Assembly: GCF_003581615.1 (NCBI RefSeq)
Contig: NZ_QXFH01000077.1
Coordinates: forward strand, 598,682-662,681
Direction: 5' to 3'
Length of the DNA: 64,000 bases
Source: Flagellimonas lutimaris
GTDB lineage: Bacteria > Bacteroidota > Bacteroidia > Flavobacteriales > Flavobacteriaceae
Of this stretch, positions 9,008-17,839 are shown piece after piece (position 1 is the first letter of the stretch; each line of letters opens with the position of its first letter). Made by a program: the position numbers and the translations under genes. The notes under the pieces are model-generated. The model worked only from the letters and a program-made list of their open reading frames with translations. It was not told the DNA's origin and searched no databases.

Positions 9008-10000
9008 ATGATAAGCAAATCTTTAAGGGATACAATACTTATTAACCTAGGAGCCTTTGTTTTGGTGTTAATCCTAGAACTATTAAGCAACTGGATCATC
9101 AAAGACAAATTAGGACCCGATTATGGTTTTTTCTTGCATAGTCTAAAATATACCTTGTACATCATGGGTATTATTTGGATCAATCATTTTATGCTCATTC
9201 CTTTTTTCTTAGATAAGAAACGTTACTTTTCGTATGGAATATTACTGGTTGGCATCATACTGTTTGGAGGATATATAAAGGGAGGATTTAAGAACGATTG
9301 GGCACTACTTTCTAAACTGTCTTTCTTTTTTCTTTATACAACGGGAACGGGTATGGCAGCGTTTTTTTTAAGAAGAAATATGCGTATTCAAAGAAAGAAT
9401 AATGAAAAAGAGAAATTGCAAAAAGATTTAGAAATCAACTATTTAAAGGAGCAAGTAAACCCACATTTTTTATTTAATACCCTAAATAATATTTATGCGC
9501 TTTCTAGACAGCAATCAACAGAAACTCCTAATGTTGTGATGCAGCTCTCGGAACTAATGCGGTATCAATTAGAGAGTGCTAAAAAAGAATTCGTTTTAGT
9601 CAAAGAAGAGTTAGAGTTTATTGAGAATTATTTATTGCTCGAAGAAAAAAGGCTCAACAAACGATGTGCGATTGAGTTTTCAATTGAAGGAGAACTATCG
9701 AACTATAAAATAGCACCAATGTTATTGATCCCTTTTGTTGAAAATGCCATTAAACATGGTGTTCAAACCACAAATGAACAAAGCAGCATTGATGTGGTTA
9801 CTTTTATAAAAAACGCCGAGTTTCATTTTTGTGTTGTAAATACGAAGCCTAACAAGGTTGCGAAACTAAAAAGAAAAGGAATGGGACTAGAAAATGTGAG
9901 GAGGCGTTTAAATTTATTATATCCGAATGCTCATGTATTAGAAATCAATGAAATGGAAAATGAATATCAAGTAAATTTAACTATTAACATAACGGCATAA
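9008..10000 (+). CDS. LytS/YehU-type sensor histidine kinase
   Basis: A 330-residue inner-membrane kinase. About four hydrophobic segments fill residues 12-122, followed by a short coiled linker. The HisKA_7TM-less His_kinase domain has phospho-acceptor His153 in NPHFLFNTLNN, and an ATPase part carries PFVENAIKHG (N box) and KGMGLENVRRRL. This family senses membrane or wall states and partners LytTR regulators. Its stop is 3 bp before the start of the response regulator, so the two are co-transcribed. No extracellular sensory domain is visible, so the signal is probably read in the membrane. Confidence 0.92.
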   Translation: MISKSLRDTILINLGAFVLVLILELLSNWIIKDKLGPDYGFFLHSLKYTLYIMGIIWINHFMLIPFFLDKKRYFSYGILLVGIILFGGYIKGGFKNDWALLSKLSFFFLYTTGTGMAAFFLRRNMRIQRKNNEKEKLQKDLEINYLKEQVNPHFLFNTLNNIYALSRQQSTETPNVVMQLSELMRYQLESAKKEFVLVKEELEFIENYLLLEEKRLNKRCAIEFSIEGELSNYKIAPMLLIPFVENAIKHGVQTTNEQSSIDVVTFIKNAEFHFCVVNTKPNKVAKLKRKGMGLENVRRRLNLLYPNAHVLEINEMENEYQVNLTINITA

Positions 10001-10003
10001 GGA

Positions 10004-10699
10004 ATGATCAAAATTGGAATTGTAGATGATGAACCTTTGGCGCGTAAAGTGTTAGAGGAATATTGTTCAAAGGTTGACAACTTTGAAGTAGTATTAAGTT
10101 CGGGGAATTCGCTTGAGTTCGTAAATTTTATTCAGCAAAATGAAGTGGATCTCATTTTTCTTGATATAGAAATGCCAGAGCTCAATGGTATGGAAATTTT
10201 ACGTTCTATGATACATCCCCCTAAAGTTATTTTAACTACAGCTTATTCTGAGTATGCTTTAGAAAGTTATAACTATGGTGTGGTAGATTATTTATTGAAA
10301 CCTATAAAACTCGAACGCTTTTTGAAAGCAATCAGCAAGGTTTCTACTTCAAAAATAGCGGAACCTAAAGAAAATAAGAAAAAAGAAGAACTTCAAATAA
10401 AACATGATGGATTGCCCTTAAATGTTTCATTTGAATCAATTCAATACATCCAAAGTTTTGGAAATTATTTGAAAATTTTTACGGATTCTAGAATGTATCT
10501 CATATCTGAAACACTTATTAATATCACTACCTTATTACCTGAAAATTTTCAACGCACACATAAATCATACATTGCCAATTTAAATAGAATTACTAAAGCA
10601 ACCAGAACACATTTGGTAATTGAAAATAATAAAGTGCCTGTTAGTACCATGTATAAGGTTATTGTTTTTGAAAAATTGAAAGTTTTAACAAAATTATAA
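10004..10699 (+). CDS. LytTR-family response regulator
   Basis: A 231-residue regulator. The N-terminal receiver domain has acidic pocket VDDE, phospho-acceptor Asp54 in LIFLDIEMPELNG, Thr in LTTAYS and Lys in LLKPIK. A lysine-rich linker leads to a C-terminal LytTR DNA-binding domain with IQYIQSFGNYLKIF and FQRTHKSYIANLNRI. It is coupled to the upstream kinase. The flanking serine hydrolase genes on both sides are the nearest likely targets, but that is inference. A repeat shared with two other places in the window follows its stop. Confidence 0.93.
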   Translation: MIKIGIVDDEPLARKVLEEYCSKVDNFEVVLSSGNSLEFVNFIQQNEVDLIFLDIEMPELNGMEILRSMIHPPKVILTTAYSEYALESYNYGVVDYLLKPIKLERFLKAISKVSTSKIAEPKENKKKEELQIKHDGLPLNVSFESIQYIQSFGNYLKIFTDSRMYLISETLINITTLLPENFQRTHKSYIANLNRITKATRTHLVIENNKVPVSTMYKVIVFEKLKVLTKL

Positions 10700-11024
10700 A
10701 CAGTTAATTTCCATTTCACACACATTACGCTTCCCTCCTATCGTCGGTCAGTTAATAAGTGTTGCATTACTTTTTTAAAAGGAAGCTTTTAGCTCAACTT
10801 TTCAGAAGGTTTGAGGAACCAAGCTTTGCTTTTCCAAAGCAAAGAAACATAACGCGAGAACATTATAGAACAGATGTATTGTTTAGTCAACAGCAGTGTT
10901 TTAACCATTTGATAATTATAATGTATTATCCTGTATACCAATGTGATAAATATCATGTGGCTTTTTGATGATAATTCATACAATGTCAAGATTAATGAAT
11001 GATCAAAAATCATATAGCTAAAAG
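10700..11024. other. Gene-free 325-bp interval with repeat and hairpin
   Basis: After the response regulator comes intergenic repeat copy A (10711-10806). Then there is a perfect hairpin (CTTTGCTTT, loop TCC, AAAGCAAAG at 10824-10844). The rest is AT-rich. Short open frames on both strands here have no family features and cross the repeat, so I do not call genes. Confidence 0.5.
10711..10806. repeat. Intergenic repeat, copy A
   Basis: The stretch aligns with 12201-12292 over about 90 bp. Shared blocks include CTTCCCTCCTA, a TCGTCG/TCGACT core, ATTAC and TTTTTTAAAAG. The first 30 bp also match 29382-29413. It begins shortly after the stop of a LytTR gene. Function unknown. Confidence 0.6.
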
Positions 11025-12197
11025 ATGATGAATAGGTTTGGAAATTGTAACATACTAGTAAACCTTGCAATAATTGTTTGTCTGTTTCTATTTACGCAGT
11101 GCAGTACAAGTGATGATTCAATTATTATTGTTTCACAAAATGGCTATGATTGGCCCAGTAACGAAAGAACTTATTGGCCAACCGATGGTTGGATGACTGC
11201 CCCGTTGGAGGATTATAATATGAATTCTGAAAAAATGGCTATTGCCAATCAATTCGCTGAGAACGACCCTTTAGCTAGAGCTTTGTTAGTAGTAAAGGAC
11301 GGATACTTGGTTTATGAAAATTATTATGGTGGTGGAGGTATTGATGAAAGCACCAACCTTTGGTCAGCTACTAAAAGCTATGCTTCGGCACTTGTTGGTT
11401 TACTTATGGATGACGCTATGATTGATTCGCCAGATGAATATATGGCGGATTTGATGCCTGCTTATCCTGAATTCAACAACATTAAATTACATCATGTACT
11501 CACAATGACAACGGGCTTGTCCTGGGCAGAAAGTGGTCCGCTTTGGATTGACTGGATTTTTTCTGATGATTGGGTAACAGAGGCTTTAGCACGTGGCCAG
11601 GTTACTGAACCGGGAACACGATTTTATTATAGCTCTGGAAACTCGCACTTTTTAACCGCCTTGGTAAAACATAAAACAGGCAAAAAACCGGGACTATTAG
11701 CCAAAGAGCGACTGTTTGAACCTATGGGAATGAACTTTGAAGTACTTGACGAAACACTTACTTACACAACCTGGCAAGAGTATATCGAACCCTTGCCTCA
11801 ATCTTGGCGACAAGACCCAAATGGTATAGAATGTGCTAGTTTTTCTTTGTATTTAACAGCACGTGATATGGCCAAATTCGGATTTTTATACTTAAATAAA
11901 GGGCGTTGGGATACGGAGCAACTGATTTCTGAAACTTGGGTAGAGACCTCTACCAGAGATCATGAAACTAATATTTACGGACGATACAGCTATGGCTATC
12001 AATGGTATATTACCTTGGTTGGTGGCCATCCCGCATTTTTAGCCAGTGGCTTTGGAGGTCAGATTATTGGCGTGGTGCCGTCCTTGGATTTAGTCGTCGT
12101 TTTAAAATATGAAGCGGAAAACCCAGTACATCCTGAAAGTGGAACTGCCCACGATGACATGCATCTATTCGAATTAGTTGTTAAATCTGTTAATTAA
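11025..12197 (+). CDS. Serine hydrolase lipoprotein, class C beta-lactamase fold
   Basis: A 390-residue exported lipoprotein (leader IIVCLFLFTQC). The active-site motifs are SATK (Ser114 to Lys117) as SxxK, YYSSGNS as the YxS/N motif, and ASGFGGQ in the third position. The fold is that of beta-lactamase class C and related esterases and peptidases. It differs clearly from the serine hydrolase at 7646-8830 in sequence and in anchoring, so the two are not recent duplicates. It lies downstream of the LytS/LytTR pair on the same strand. Two ATGs in a row make the start uncertain by one codon. Substrate unknown. Confidence 0.87.
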   Translation: MMNRFGNCNILVNLAIIVCLFLFTQCSTSDDSIIIVSQNGYDWPSNERTYWPTDGWMTAPLEDYNMNSEKMAIANQFAENDPLARALLVVKDGYLVYENYYGGGGIDESTNLWSATKSYASALVGLLMDDAMIDSPDEYMADLMPAYPEFNNIKLHHVLTMTTGLSWAESGPLWIDWIFSDDWVTEALARGQVTEPGTRFYYSSGNSHFLTALVKHKTGKKPGLLAKERLFEPMGMNFEVLDETLTYTTWQEYIEPLPQSWRQDPNGIECASFSLYLTARDMAKFGFLYLNKGRWDTEQLISETWVETSTRDHETNIYGRYSYGYQWYITLVGGHPAFLASGFGGQIIGVVPSLDLVVVLKYEAENPVHPESGTAHDDMHLFELVVKSVN

Positions 12198-12498
12198 TTA
12201 TTACATACATACCCCTTCCCTCCTACTGTCGACTCGTATAATAGGTGTTCCATTACCTTTTTAAAAGAATATTTTTAGGAGAAATTTTTCAGTATGTGCA
12301 GTACAAACTTTGCCAACGCATCATCTCGCTCAAAAAAGAAAAGGTCCATAAGGCCTTCACTTTTTATACCGGACCAATGCTCAAGTTACATAATGCAGAA
12401 CATTAAAGTACAAGTGGTGGTCAGTAAAGTCTGATAGACTTTATAGATAGCCGAGGTGCAAATAACTTATATTAGTAGCGAATCTCTAAAAAATACCT
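12198..12498. other. Gene-free 301-bp interval
   Basis: It contains repeat copy B (12201-12292). Just after it lie a short element GTGCAGTACAAACTTTGCC, nearly repeated at 13966-13983, and a third copy of the ATCATCTCGC motif near 12317. No coding frame is credible. The promoter of the FG-GAP gene should lie at the right end, where TTATATTAG is a weak -7 candidate. Confidence 0.45.
12201..12292. repeat. Intergenic repeat, copy B
   Basis: Second long copy of the element at 10711-10806, recognised by CCCTTCCCTCCTACTGTCGA and ATTACCTTTTTAAAAG. It begins 4 bp after the stop of the serine hydrolase gene. Confidence 0.6.
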
Positions 12499-13716
12499 AT
12501 GTATAAGAACATTATACTGTTGCCCTTTGCCCTTGTTGTTTTACAGACCGGTCATGGTCAACAAAATGAAGGAAACCCTGCTGGTTCAACTACTTTCTAC
12601 AAAGACGTTACAAAAACACATTTGCCTTACAAAGACCTACAATTGCTCAGCATGGATGCCGGAATCGCTGATTTGGACCACGATGGGGACATGGATATTT
12701 TGATTGCCAATGAGCACAGGCCCAACATTCTGCTCGTTAACAATGGAAAAGGAAGCTTCACTAACGAGAGTGCATTGCGGATACCACAGGTTGCCCACGA
12801 TAGTGAGGATATTGGTATTGCCGACTTTGATTTGGATGGCGACCTGGACATCATCGTGGTCAGTGAGGATGATAAGACCAATGAGCTCTACTTGAACAAT
12901 GGCGATGGCACTTTTAGGGATGGTGGGGACAGGATTCCAGTGACCGGAACTTCCAATTCCGTAGTGGTTTTTGATATCAATGCCGATGGTACCCCCGATG
13001 TTTTGATCGGAAACAATGGCCAGAACAATATCCTGATCAATGACGGAACGGGCCATTTTAAAGATGAGACCCTCGAACGGTTTGGTGCATTTATGGATGT
13101 AACACAAGACCTTACCCTTGCCGATGTGGACAACGACGGGGACCAAGATGTACTCGTGGGCAATGAGGATGCCAATAGAATATTGATCAATACCGGAAAT
13201 GGTTTTTTTGAAGATCAATCTTCCGATAGGCTCCCCTACCGCAGTGAACCCGAGGAAACCCGCGAAGTAGATGTAGCGGATATTGATGGAGATGGTGATC
13301 TGGACATTCTATACGGCAATGTTCAGGCTTTTGTGGATAACGCCCTGAGGCAAAACCGATTGTTATTGAACGACGGAAAAGGCTTTTTCACGGATATTAC
13401 CGCTTCCCATTTACCCAAAGACAACAATCGTTGTTTTGGAGTGGCCTTTTTGGACATCGACCGTGATGGTAATCCGGATATCATGACCGGAAATACAAAC
13501 GGGGCCCAATTTGGCGGCAACACACCATACAGCGTTTATCTTAACGATGGTGAAGGAAAGTTCATAGAAGCAACTGACGAGATTATTCCAGAGGGCATTG
13601 GCGGAAGAGGTTTTGATATCGATTTTGTGGATCTGAACGGCGATGGCTTAAACGATCTTTTCTTAAGCAATCGTGGCTCACAGGATTTTCTGCTTTTGGG
13701 CCAACCCTCCAACTAG
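12499..13716 (+). CDS. Secreted FG-GAP/VCBS repeat beta-propeller protein
   Basis: A 405-residue exported protein with a signal peptide ending near GHGQQ. About seven repeats of 45-55 residues follow the form ADxDxDGDxD...NxxGxF, for example IADLDHDGDMDILIAN, IADFDLDGDLDIIVVS and VDLNGDGLNDLFLSN. These are FG-GAP/VCBS blades, each with an Asp-rich calcium loop, which close into an integrin-like propeller. Such proteins serve in adhesion or ligand binding outside the cell. No catalytic domain or C-terminal sorting domain is present. Its codon use is less AT-rich than that of its neighbours. The gene stands alone, flanked by repeats and a gene remnant. Confidence 0.85.
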   Translation: MYKNIILLPFALVVLQTGHGQQNEGNPAGSTTFYKDVTKTHLPYKDLQLLSMDAGIADLDHDGDMDILIANEHRPNILLVNNGKGSFTNESALRIPQVAHDSEDIGIADFDLDGDLDIIVVSEDDKTNELYLNNGDGTFRDGGDRIPVTGTSNSVVVFDINADGTPDVLIGNNGQNNILINDGTGHFKDETLERFGAFMDVTQDLTLADVDNDGDQDVLVGNEDANRILINTGNGFFEDQSSDRLPYRSEPEETREVDVADIDGDGDLDILYGNVQAFVDNALRQNRLLLNDGKGFFTDITASHLPKDNNRCFGVAFLDIDRDGNPDIMTGNTNGAQFGGNTPYSVYLNDGEGKFIEATDEIIPEGIGGRGFDIDFVDLNGDGLNDLFLSNRGSQDFLLLGQPSN

Positions 13717-13772
13717 CGCAAAAAACGGAAGACCCAATAGGCCCTTTCGTCCATAAATCATTTTTATTAATT

Positions 13773-13990
13773 TTAATTTTTCTCTTCTATTTTCTTAATC
13801 ATATTTTGCGCTGACTCCATGTAAGGATCCATGGCGAGTGCCTTTTGATAATGTTCTAAGGCCTTTTCATTATCGCCAAGTTTAAAATAAGCTTCTCCAA
13901 GACTATCCCAAAGATTAGCATCTTCCTGAAATAGTTTAACATTAAGTTGGAAAAATTTTAGGAAGTGCTGTACAAACTTTCGTTTTTATC
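13773..13990 (-). pseudogene. Remnant of the TPR tail of a hydrolase-type gene
   Basis: The minus strand encodes an uninterrupted tail of about 70 codons that includes LWDSLGEAYFKLGDNEKALE and ends MIKKIEEKN before a stop. That pattern is the TPR module found at the C-terminus of many flavobacterial serine hydrolases. There is an in-frame stop upstream and no start, domain or signal peptide, so only the 3' end of a gene survives. The break lies near a short motif, GTGCTGTACAAACTTTCG, that is nearly repeated at 12296-12314. Confidence 0.65.
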
Positions 13991-14025
13991 CAAATCGAAG
14001 GTTCATGAGCACCGTTCTTTATGTT

Positions 14026-14889
14026 TTAATACAAAACTTCACTTTGTAACACGAAGTCCTCAATCATTTTAAAATTTTTAGTACTCGGAACGTGTTTCGA
14101 ATCTTCCAATAAGACTATTTCATTTAGTGATGGGAAAATTCGTTTTGCTCTTTTTATCATTTTTCTGCCTGGAAACATGATATCTTTTTCAGCAGCGAAA
14201 ATGGTAATTGGTGTTTTTATTCTATTTCCATCATTTTTGGACATTATCGGTAACGGAGAAAAATCCATATTACAGTTTTGAAAAGTAGTTGCCATAAATG
14301 TTAACCCAAAATCATCATATTCTGAAAACAGTGTTTGCATTACTTTTTTTATATGCTTTTGTTTTCCTTTTTTAATAAAGCTTTTTAAGGGTACAAAGAC
14401 ATTCAGTATGTTTTTAATTGGATTTCCATTTACAATATAGACTGGAGCAATTAAAAAAACGTGTTTTACTAGTGTTTCGTTAAATTCTAAGGTCTTTAGA
14501 GAGATAAAACCACCAAAAGAAAATCCAACTAAAGTAACCTCCTTTATTCCCAGTATATGGATAACTTCAGTCAACCATTTTCCATAATCCAACGACTTCA
14601 TGTCTAATCGATTCTCAGCACTTTTGTTAGGTTGCGCGAGAACGTCAATGGCATAAACACAATATGTTGTAGATAAATTAGGGAATGATTCTAAAATTAA
14701 AGGTGCGCAACCTCCTGTGCCATGAATTAGGAGTAGAGGTGGATTTTTTGTGTTGCCAGTTATAATAATATTTGTAGCCCCAAACTTGGTTACTAACAAT
14801 TTTTCGGAATATTCAATATTCAGCTCATTTAACTTTTGATTGTAAAGGGTTATGATTTTTTCTTTTCCTTCTTTTGATTTGAAAAACAT
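14026..14889 (-). CDS. Alpha/beta hydrolase
   Basis: A 287-residue cytoplasmic alpha/beta-fold hydrolase. It shows the oxyanion motif HGTGG (about residues 56-60), the nucleophile elbow GFSFGG with Ser124, the acid Asp in AAEKDIMFPG and the catalytic His in DSKHVPS. The start MFFKSKEGKEKI is preferred over an ATG 13 codons upstream. The extra residues there (MLSPVEASKNEQY) come from a REP-like repeat, and family members usually begin with an xYxSxEGxxxI pattern. The closest relatives are esterases or lipases acting on small esters. It is followed by a TPR remnant and preceded by the oxidoreductase gene, all on the minus strand. Confidence 0.87.
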   Translation of the reverse strand: MFFKSKEGKEKIITLYNQKLNELNIEYSEKLLVTKFGATNIIITGNTKNPPLLLIHGTGGCAPLILESFPNLSTTYCVYAIDVLAQPNKSAENRLDMKSLDYGKWLTEVIHILGIKEVTLVGFSFGGFISLKTLEFNETLVKHVFLIAPVYIVNGNPIKNILNVFVPLKSFIKKGKQKHIKKVMQTLFSEYDDFGLTFMATTFQNCNMDFSPLPIMSKNDGNRIKTPITIFAAEKDIMFPGRKMIKRAKRIFPSLNEIVLLEDSKHVPSTKNFKMIEDFVLQSEVLY

Positions 14890-14909
14890 GTACTGTTCGT
14901 TTTTTGATG

Positions 14910-14927
14910 CTTCGACTGGGCTCAGCA
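14910..14927 (+). repeat. Half REP-like element
   Basis: CTTCGACTGGGCTCAGCA is one arm of the flavobacterial palindromic repeat, a full pair of which sits at 62226-62300. It lies just before the hydrolase gene and supplies an alternative in-frame ATG for it. Confidence 0.6.
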
Positions 14928-14966
14928 CGAGTTGATGATTTATAAATTGAGAAAATCCATAGCCAG

Positions 14967-15899
14967 CTAAATAGTGATCACCACATTTCCTCTTTTATGC
15001 CCCATCTCCACATATTTGTGCGCTTCGGCAATTTTTTCTAAAGGATATATGCTATCAATAACAGGGGTAATCTTCTCTTGTTCTGCTAACCTTTTTAAAT
15101 TAAAAAAAGCTTCTTTTGGCGTTAATGGAGTCCCATGATCGATGGATATATATTTGCCATTCGAAGTCAATGCTTTTTTGCTCTTTTCTTTTAGTGTCGA
15201 TGATTTCGAATTGCCTACAGCATCAATCACATATTTATATGTTTCTAATTGTGCTTCAGCATTTTCTATGGTGTAATCAATCACCTTAACACTACCTAAA
15301 GAGGTTACTAATTCGAAATTTCTACCACTGCATACACTAGTAACATGAGCACCCCTATGCTTGGCCAATTGTATCGCCATTGTGCCTATACTTCCTGACG
15401 CTCCATAGATTAAAACTTTGTCGCCCTTGTTTATACTCGTCTTTTTTAATAAATGGGACGCAAGTAAACCACCATAAGGAATCGCTGCAGCTTCCTCAAA
15501 ACTAAGATTCACAGGTTTTAGTGCCAGATTCCAATCTTCCGGCAAACAAATATATTCTGCATAAGAACCGAAACGACGTTTGGTAGGTGATATAGAACCA
15601 TAAGCAAAAACCTCATCCCCGGTTTCAAACAATGTTACATCTTTACCTTTACGCTCAACAATACCAGCTGTTACCATCCCCAACACAGGGTTTCTTGGAC
15701 GACCAAAACCAAATATGAGTTGAAGTATAAACCTGGGGATCAAAGGCTCGTTCAATCTCCGAATAAGAACATCGCTTGTAGTTACTGAAGTAGCACGTAT
15801 CTTTATAAGTACTTCATTATCTTTTGCCGATGGTTTTTTAACATTACTTAGCACCAAGTTTTCTACATCGCCATACTTTAGACATTCTATTGCTTTCAT
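14967..15899 (-). CDS. MDR-family NAD(P)-dependent quinone oxidoreductase-like enzyme
   Basis: A 310-residue medium-chain dehydrogenase/reductase. The N-terminal GroES-like domain has VLIKIRATSVTTSD, and the Rossmann domain has GDKVLIYGASGSIGTMAIQL. The zinc-binding Cys/His set of alcohol dehydrogenases is absent, which points to the zinc-free quinone oxidoreductase/enoyl reductase branch, using NADPH in the cytoplasm. The start MKAIECLKYG was chosen over an ATG seven codons upstream because MDR proteins begin MKAxxxxxYG. It is 77 bp upstream of the alpha/beta hydrolase and on the same strand. Confidence 0.9.
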   Translation of the reverse strand: MKAIECLKYGDVENLVLSNVKKPSAKDNEVLIKIRATSVTTSDVLIRRLNEPLIPRFILQLIFGFGRPRNPVLGMVTAGIVERKGKDVTLFETGDEVFAYGSISPTKRRFGSYAEYICLPEDWNLALKPVNLSFEEAAAIPYGGLLASHLLKKTSINKGDKVLIYGASGSIGTMAIQLAKHRGAHVTSVCSGRNFELVTSLGSVKVIDYTIENAEAQLETYKYVIDAVGNSKSSTLKEKSKKALTSNGKYISIDHGTPLTPKEAFFNLKRLAEQEKITPVIDSIYPLEKIAEAHKYVEMGHKRGNVVITI

Positions 15900-15984
15900 A
15901 ATTGTTTTTGTTAACAGCAAAGTTGGTTAAAATGCGGGTTACAAAAGTTCGTATTTTGAAATTGGAACAAACCTTTCCTTTTCA

Positions 15985-16893
15985 TTATTCCTTTTTAAGA
16001 GCATAGATAACTTTTGCATCTACCCAAAAAATATCTACATTTTCAAAATCGTCTGAACCTATATTTCTACTAAAGAAAAGGTATTTACCATCTGGCGTTA
16101 TACTTGCTGAAGCTTCCCAAGCGTTAGTATTTATTTTATCTCCCAAATTAATTCCATCACCCCAAGTGCCATCTTTTTGTTTAAAACTGATATAAATATC
16201 AAATTCACCAAAACCATCTTCCCTTTCAGCATCAAATAATAAATACGACTCATCTGGAGCTATAAAAGGATGGCTTAAAAAAGTTCCTGTATTTATTGCT
16301 TTGGGTAATGCCTTGGGCTCTTCATGTTTACCGTTTATTACACGTGAATAGCGAATTGGAAACGTTGGATCGTTTTCTTTATAGGTGTCAAAATAGTATG
16401 TGCCGTTTGCAGAGGAAGAAAGTCTCATTATATACATAGAATCATTACTTACAGTAGGAGGTTCTAGTTTTTGTAATTCAGACCATCCAGATTCCGTTCT
16501 TTTTAGATAATTGTCCCCTAAATGCATGGTTTGTCCATCTGGGGATATTACTGGTCTTCCTATCCATGGAGAAGCTATTTCTGATTTTTCCCATTTCCTA
16601 TTTGTTTCATTGTATTTGTATTCATAAAAAGCTGATTTTTTATTTTCCTCACCTCTTCTAATAAAATAAAAGGCCTTCATATCTTTAGAAAATGCACCAT
16701 CATATTCATAAATTTCTGTAGAAATTAATCCAGGCGCAAAAGGAATTGGAGTTAATCCTGGTGGTTTCTGACCAAGATATGGGTTTTCTATGGTCAAAGT
16801 ATCATTTTCTTTTGTATTGGCATTTTCTGTTTTACAAGCACTTAAAAACATTAAAGCCAACAACACTGAGAATTTAATTATTGGGTTTTTCAT
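15985..16893 (-). CDS. PD40 (WD40-like) beta-propeller lipoprotein
   Basis: A 302-residue lipoprotein (leader LLALMFLSAC). Several PD40 blades are visible: PVISPDGQTMHLGD, HPFIAPDESYLLFDAE and ASITPDGKYLFFSRN. These TolB-like repeats build a periplasmic propeller that normally binds partners. No catalytic domain is attached. The start is 13 bp after the stop of the metallo-beta-lactamase gene, which suggests co-transcription of the two lipoproteins. Function unknown. Confidence 0.82.
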   Translation of the reverse strand: MKNPIIKFSVLLALMFLSACKTENANTKENDTLTIENPYLGQKPPGLTPIPFAPGLISTEIYEYDGAFSKDMKAFYFIRRGEENKKSAFYEYKYNETNRKWEKSEIASPWIGRPVISPDGQTMHLGDNYLKRTESGWSELQKLEPPTVSNDSMYIMRLSSSANGTYYFDTYKENDPTFPIRYSRVINGKHEEPKALPKAINTGTFLSHPFIAPDESYLLFDAEREDGFGEFDIYISFKQKDGTWGDGINLGDKINTNAWEASASITPDGKYLFFSRNIGSDDFENVDIFWVDAKVIYALKKE

Positions 16894-16906
16894 TTCTTAG
16901 TATGTT

Positions 16907-17806
16907 TTAATTGACTGGATATATTATGAAACTATCATGAATTTTTTTTGTCGGTGTATCTCCTAATTTTGTAAGAGCTCGTGAAAGTTCTTTTAATGTG
17001 AACACACTTAACGGAAGTTGGTGTTCTTTAGGCTGGTAAATACTTCCCATGGGGTAATCAATTCCAGCAGTTTGAGTCATTTCAATGTGATTTCCAAGTA
17101 TGGTTGAAACCTCATTAATGTCGGTGAATTTTACAAGTCTTTCAATACTCATTTGAAAAGCAATCCAATCATTTATGTATAGTCTACCAGGATAAAAGGT
17201 GTCTCCAGTCAAGAGAATTTTCGTCGAAGTATCATAAACCGCAATTGAAGAAGCTTGGTGTCCAGGAATTGGTATTATCTTCATCATGCGATTTCCTAAA
17301 TCATAATCTGCAACTTCTTCGGGCCAGTTTGCTATCTTAAAAAAATCTTGTACATCGTTAACCTCAAGACCGATTACAGAAGTGTTCGGTTTTCCTTTGA
17401 ATTGTCCATCGCCAGCATAGTGGTCTCCATGCTTATGAGTATGAGCAACTATTAATTCAACTTCTCCATTCTTTTTAGACCATTCGTTAATAATTTTATT
17501 TACAGTTTCATAAAGAGGAAAAATGTCATCTTCTTGAGTAGCTCCAGTATCCATTAATAGCGCTTTGTTTTCTCCAAAAAACAGAAACATAAAAGGTGCT
17601 TCGTAATTTGTACACTTGTTTTGACGTAAAATGTAAGTATTGCTATTGTACTTAACGACCTGAATTGGTGGGTCAATATTATCTTCACAGTTTTCGGAAC
17701 CATGAATCCAATTTTGAACATTTAAATCAACAGTTTCTTCGATTGATGGTTGGCATGACAAAATCAAAATTAGTATTGATAGTAAGATTGTGATTTTTGT
17801 TTTCAT
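16907..17806 (-). CDS. Metallo-beta-lactamase-fold lipoprotein
   Basis: A 299-residue exported hydrolase. It starts at MKTKITILLSILILILSC, whose lipobox ends at that Cys; a longer reading upstream adds 27 residues with no leader logic. The zinc motif HTHKHGDH, an IPGHQASS histidine, a TGDTFYPGR aspartate and a late LGNHIEMT histidine together make the complete dinuclear zinc site of the superfamily. Fold members include lactamases, lactonases and glyoxalases, so substrate cannot be assigned. It lies upstream of and is probably co-transcribed with the PD40 lipoprotein. Confidence 0.87.
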   Translation of the reverse strand: MKTKITILLSILILILSCQPSIEETVDLNVQNWIHGSENCEDNIDPPIQVVKYNSNTYILRQNKCTNYEAPFMFLFFGENKALLMDTGATQEDDIFPLYETVNKIINEWSKKNGEVELIVAHTHKHGDHYAGDGQFKGKPNTSVIGLEVNDVQDFFKIANWPEEVADYDLGNRMMKIIPIPGHQASSIAVYDTSTKILLTGDTFYPGRLYINDWIAFQMSIERLVKFTDINEVSTILGNHIEMTQTAGIDYPMGSIYQPKEHQLPLSVFTLKELSRALTKLGDTPTKKIHDSFIIYPVN

Positions 17807-17839
17807 ATGTTGGTCCATATTGGCTTTAACGATTTCGGC

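Noticed and set aside
10759..10968. Plus-strand open frame of 69 codons after the first LytTR gene
   Set aside because: It starts inside repeat copy A, and its residues are of random type.
10789..11070. Minus-strand open frame of 93 codons overlapping the start of the serine hydrolase gene
   Set aside because: It crosses the repeat and the hairpin, has no family features and overlaps a well-supported lipoprotein signal peptide.
12637..13218. Long minus-strand open frame under the FG-GAP gene
   Set aside because: It is the shadow of a repeat-rich gene with DG-biased codons; the plus-strand product is clearly the propeller.
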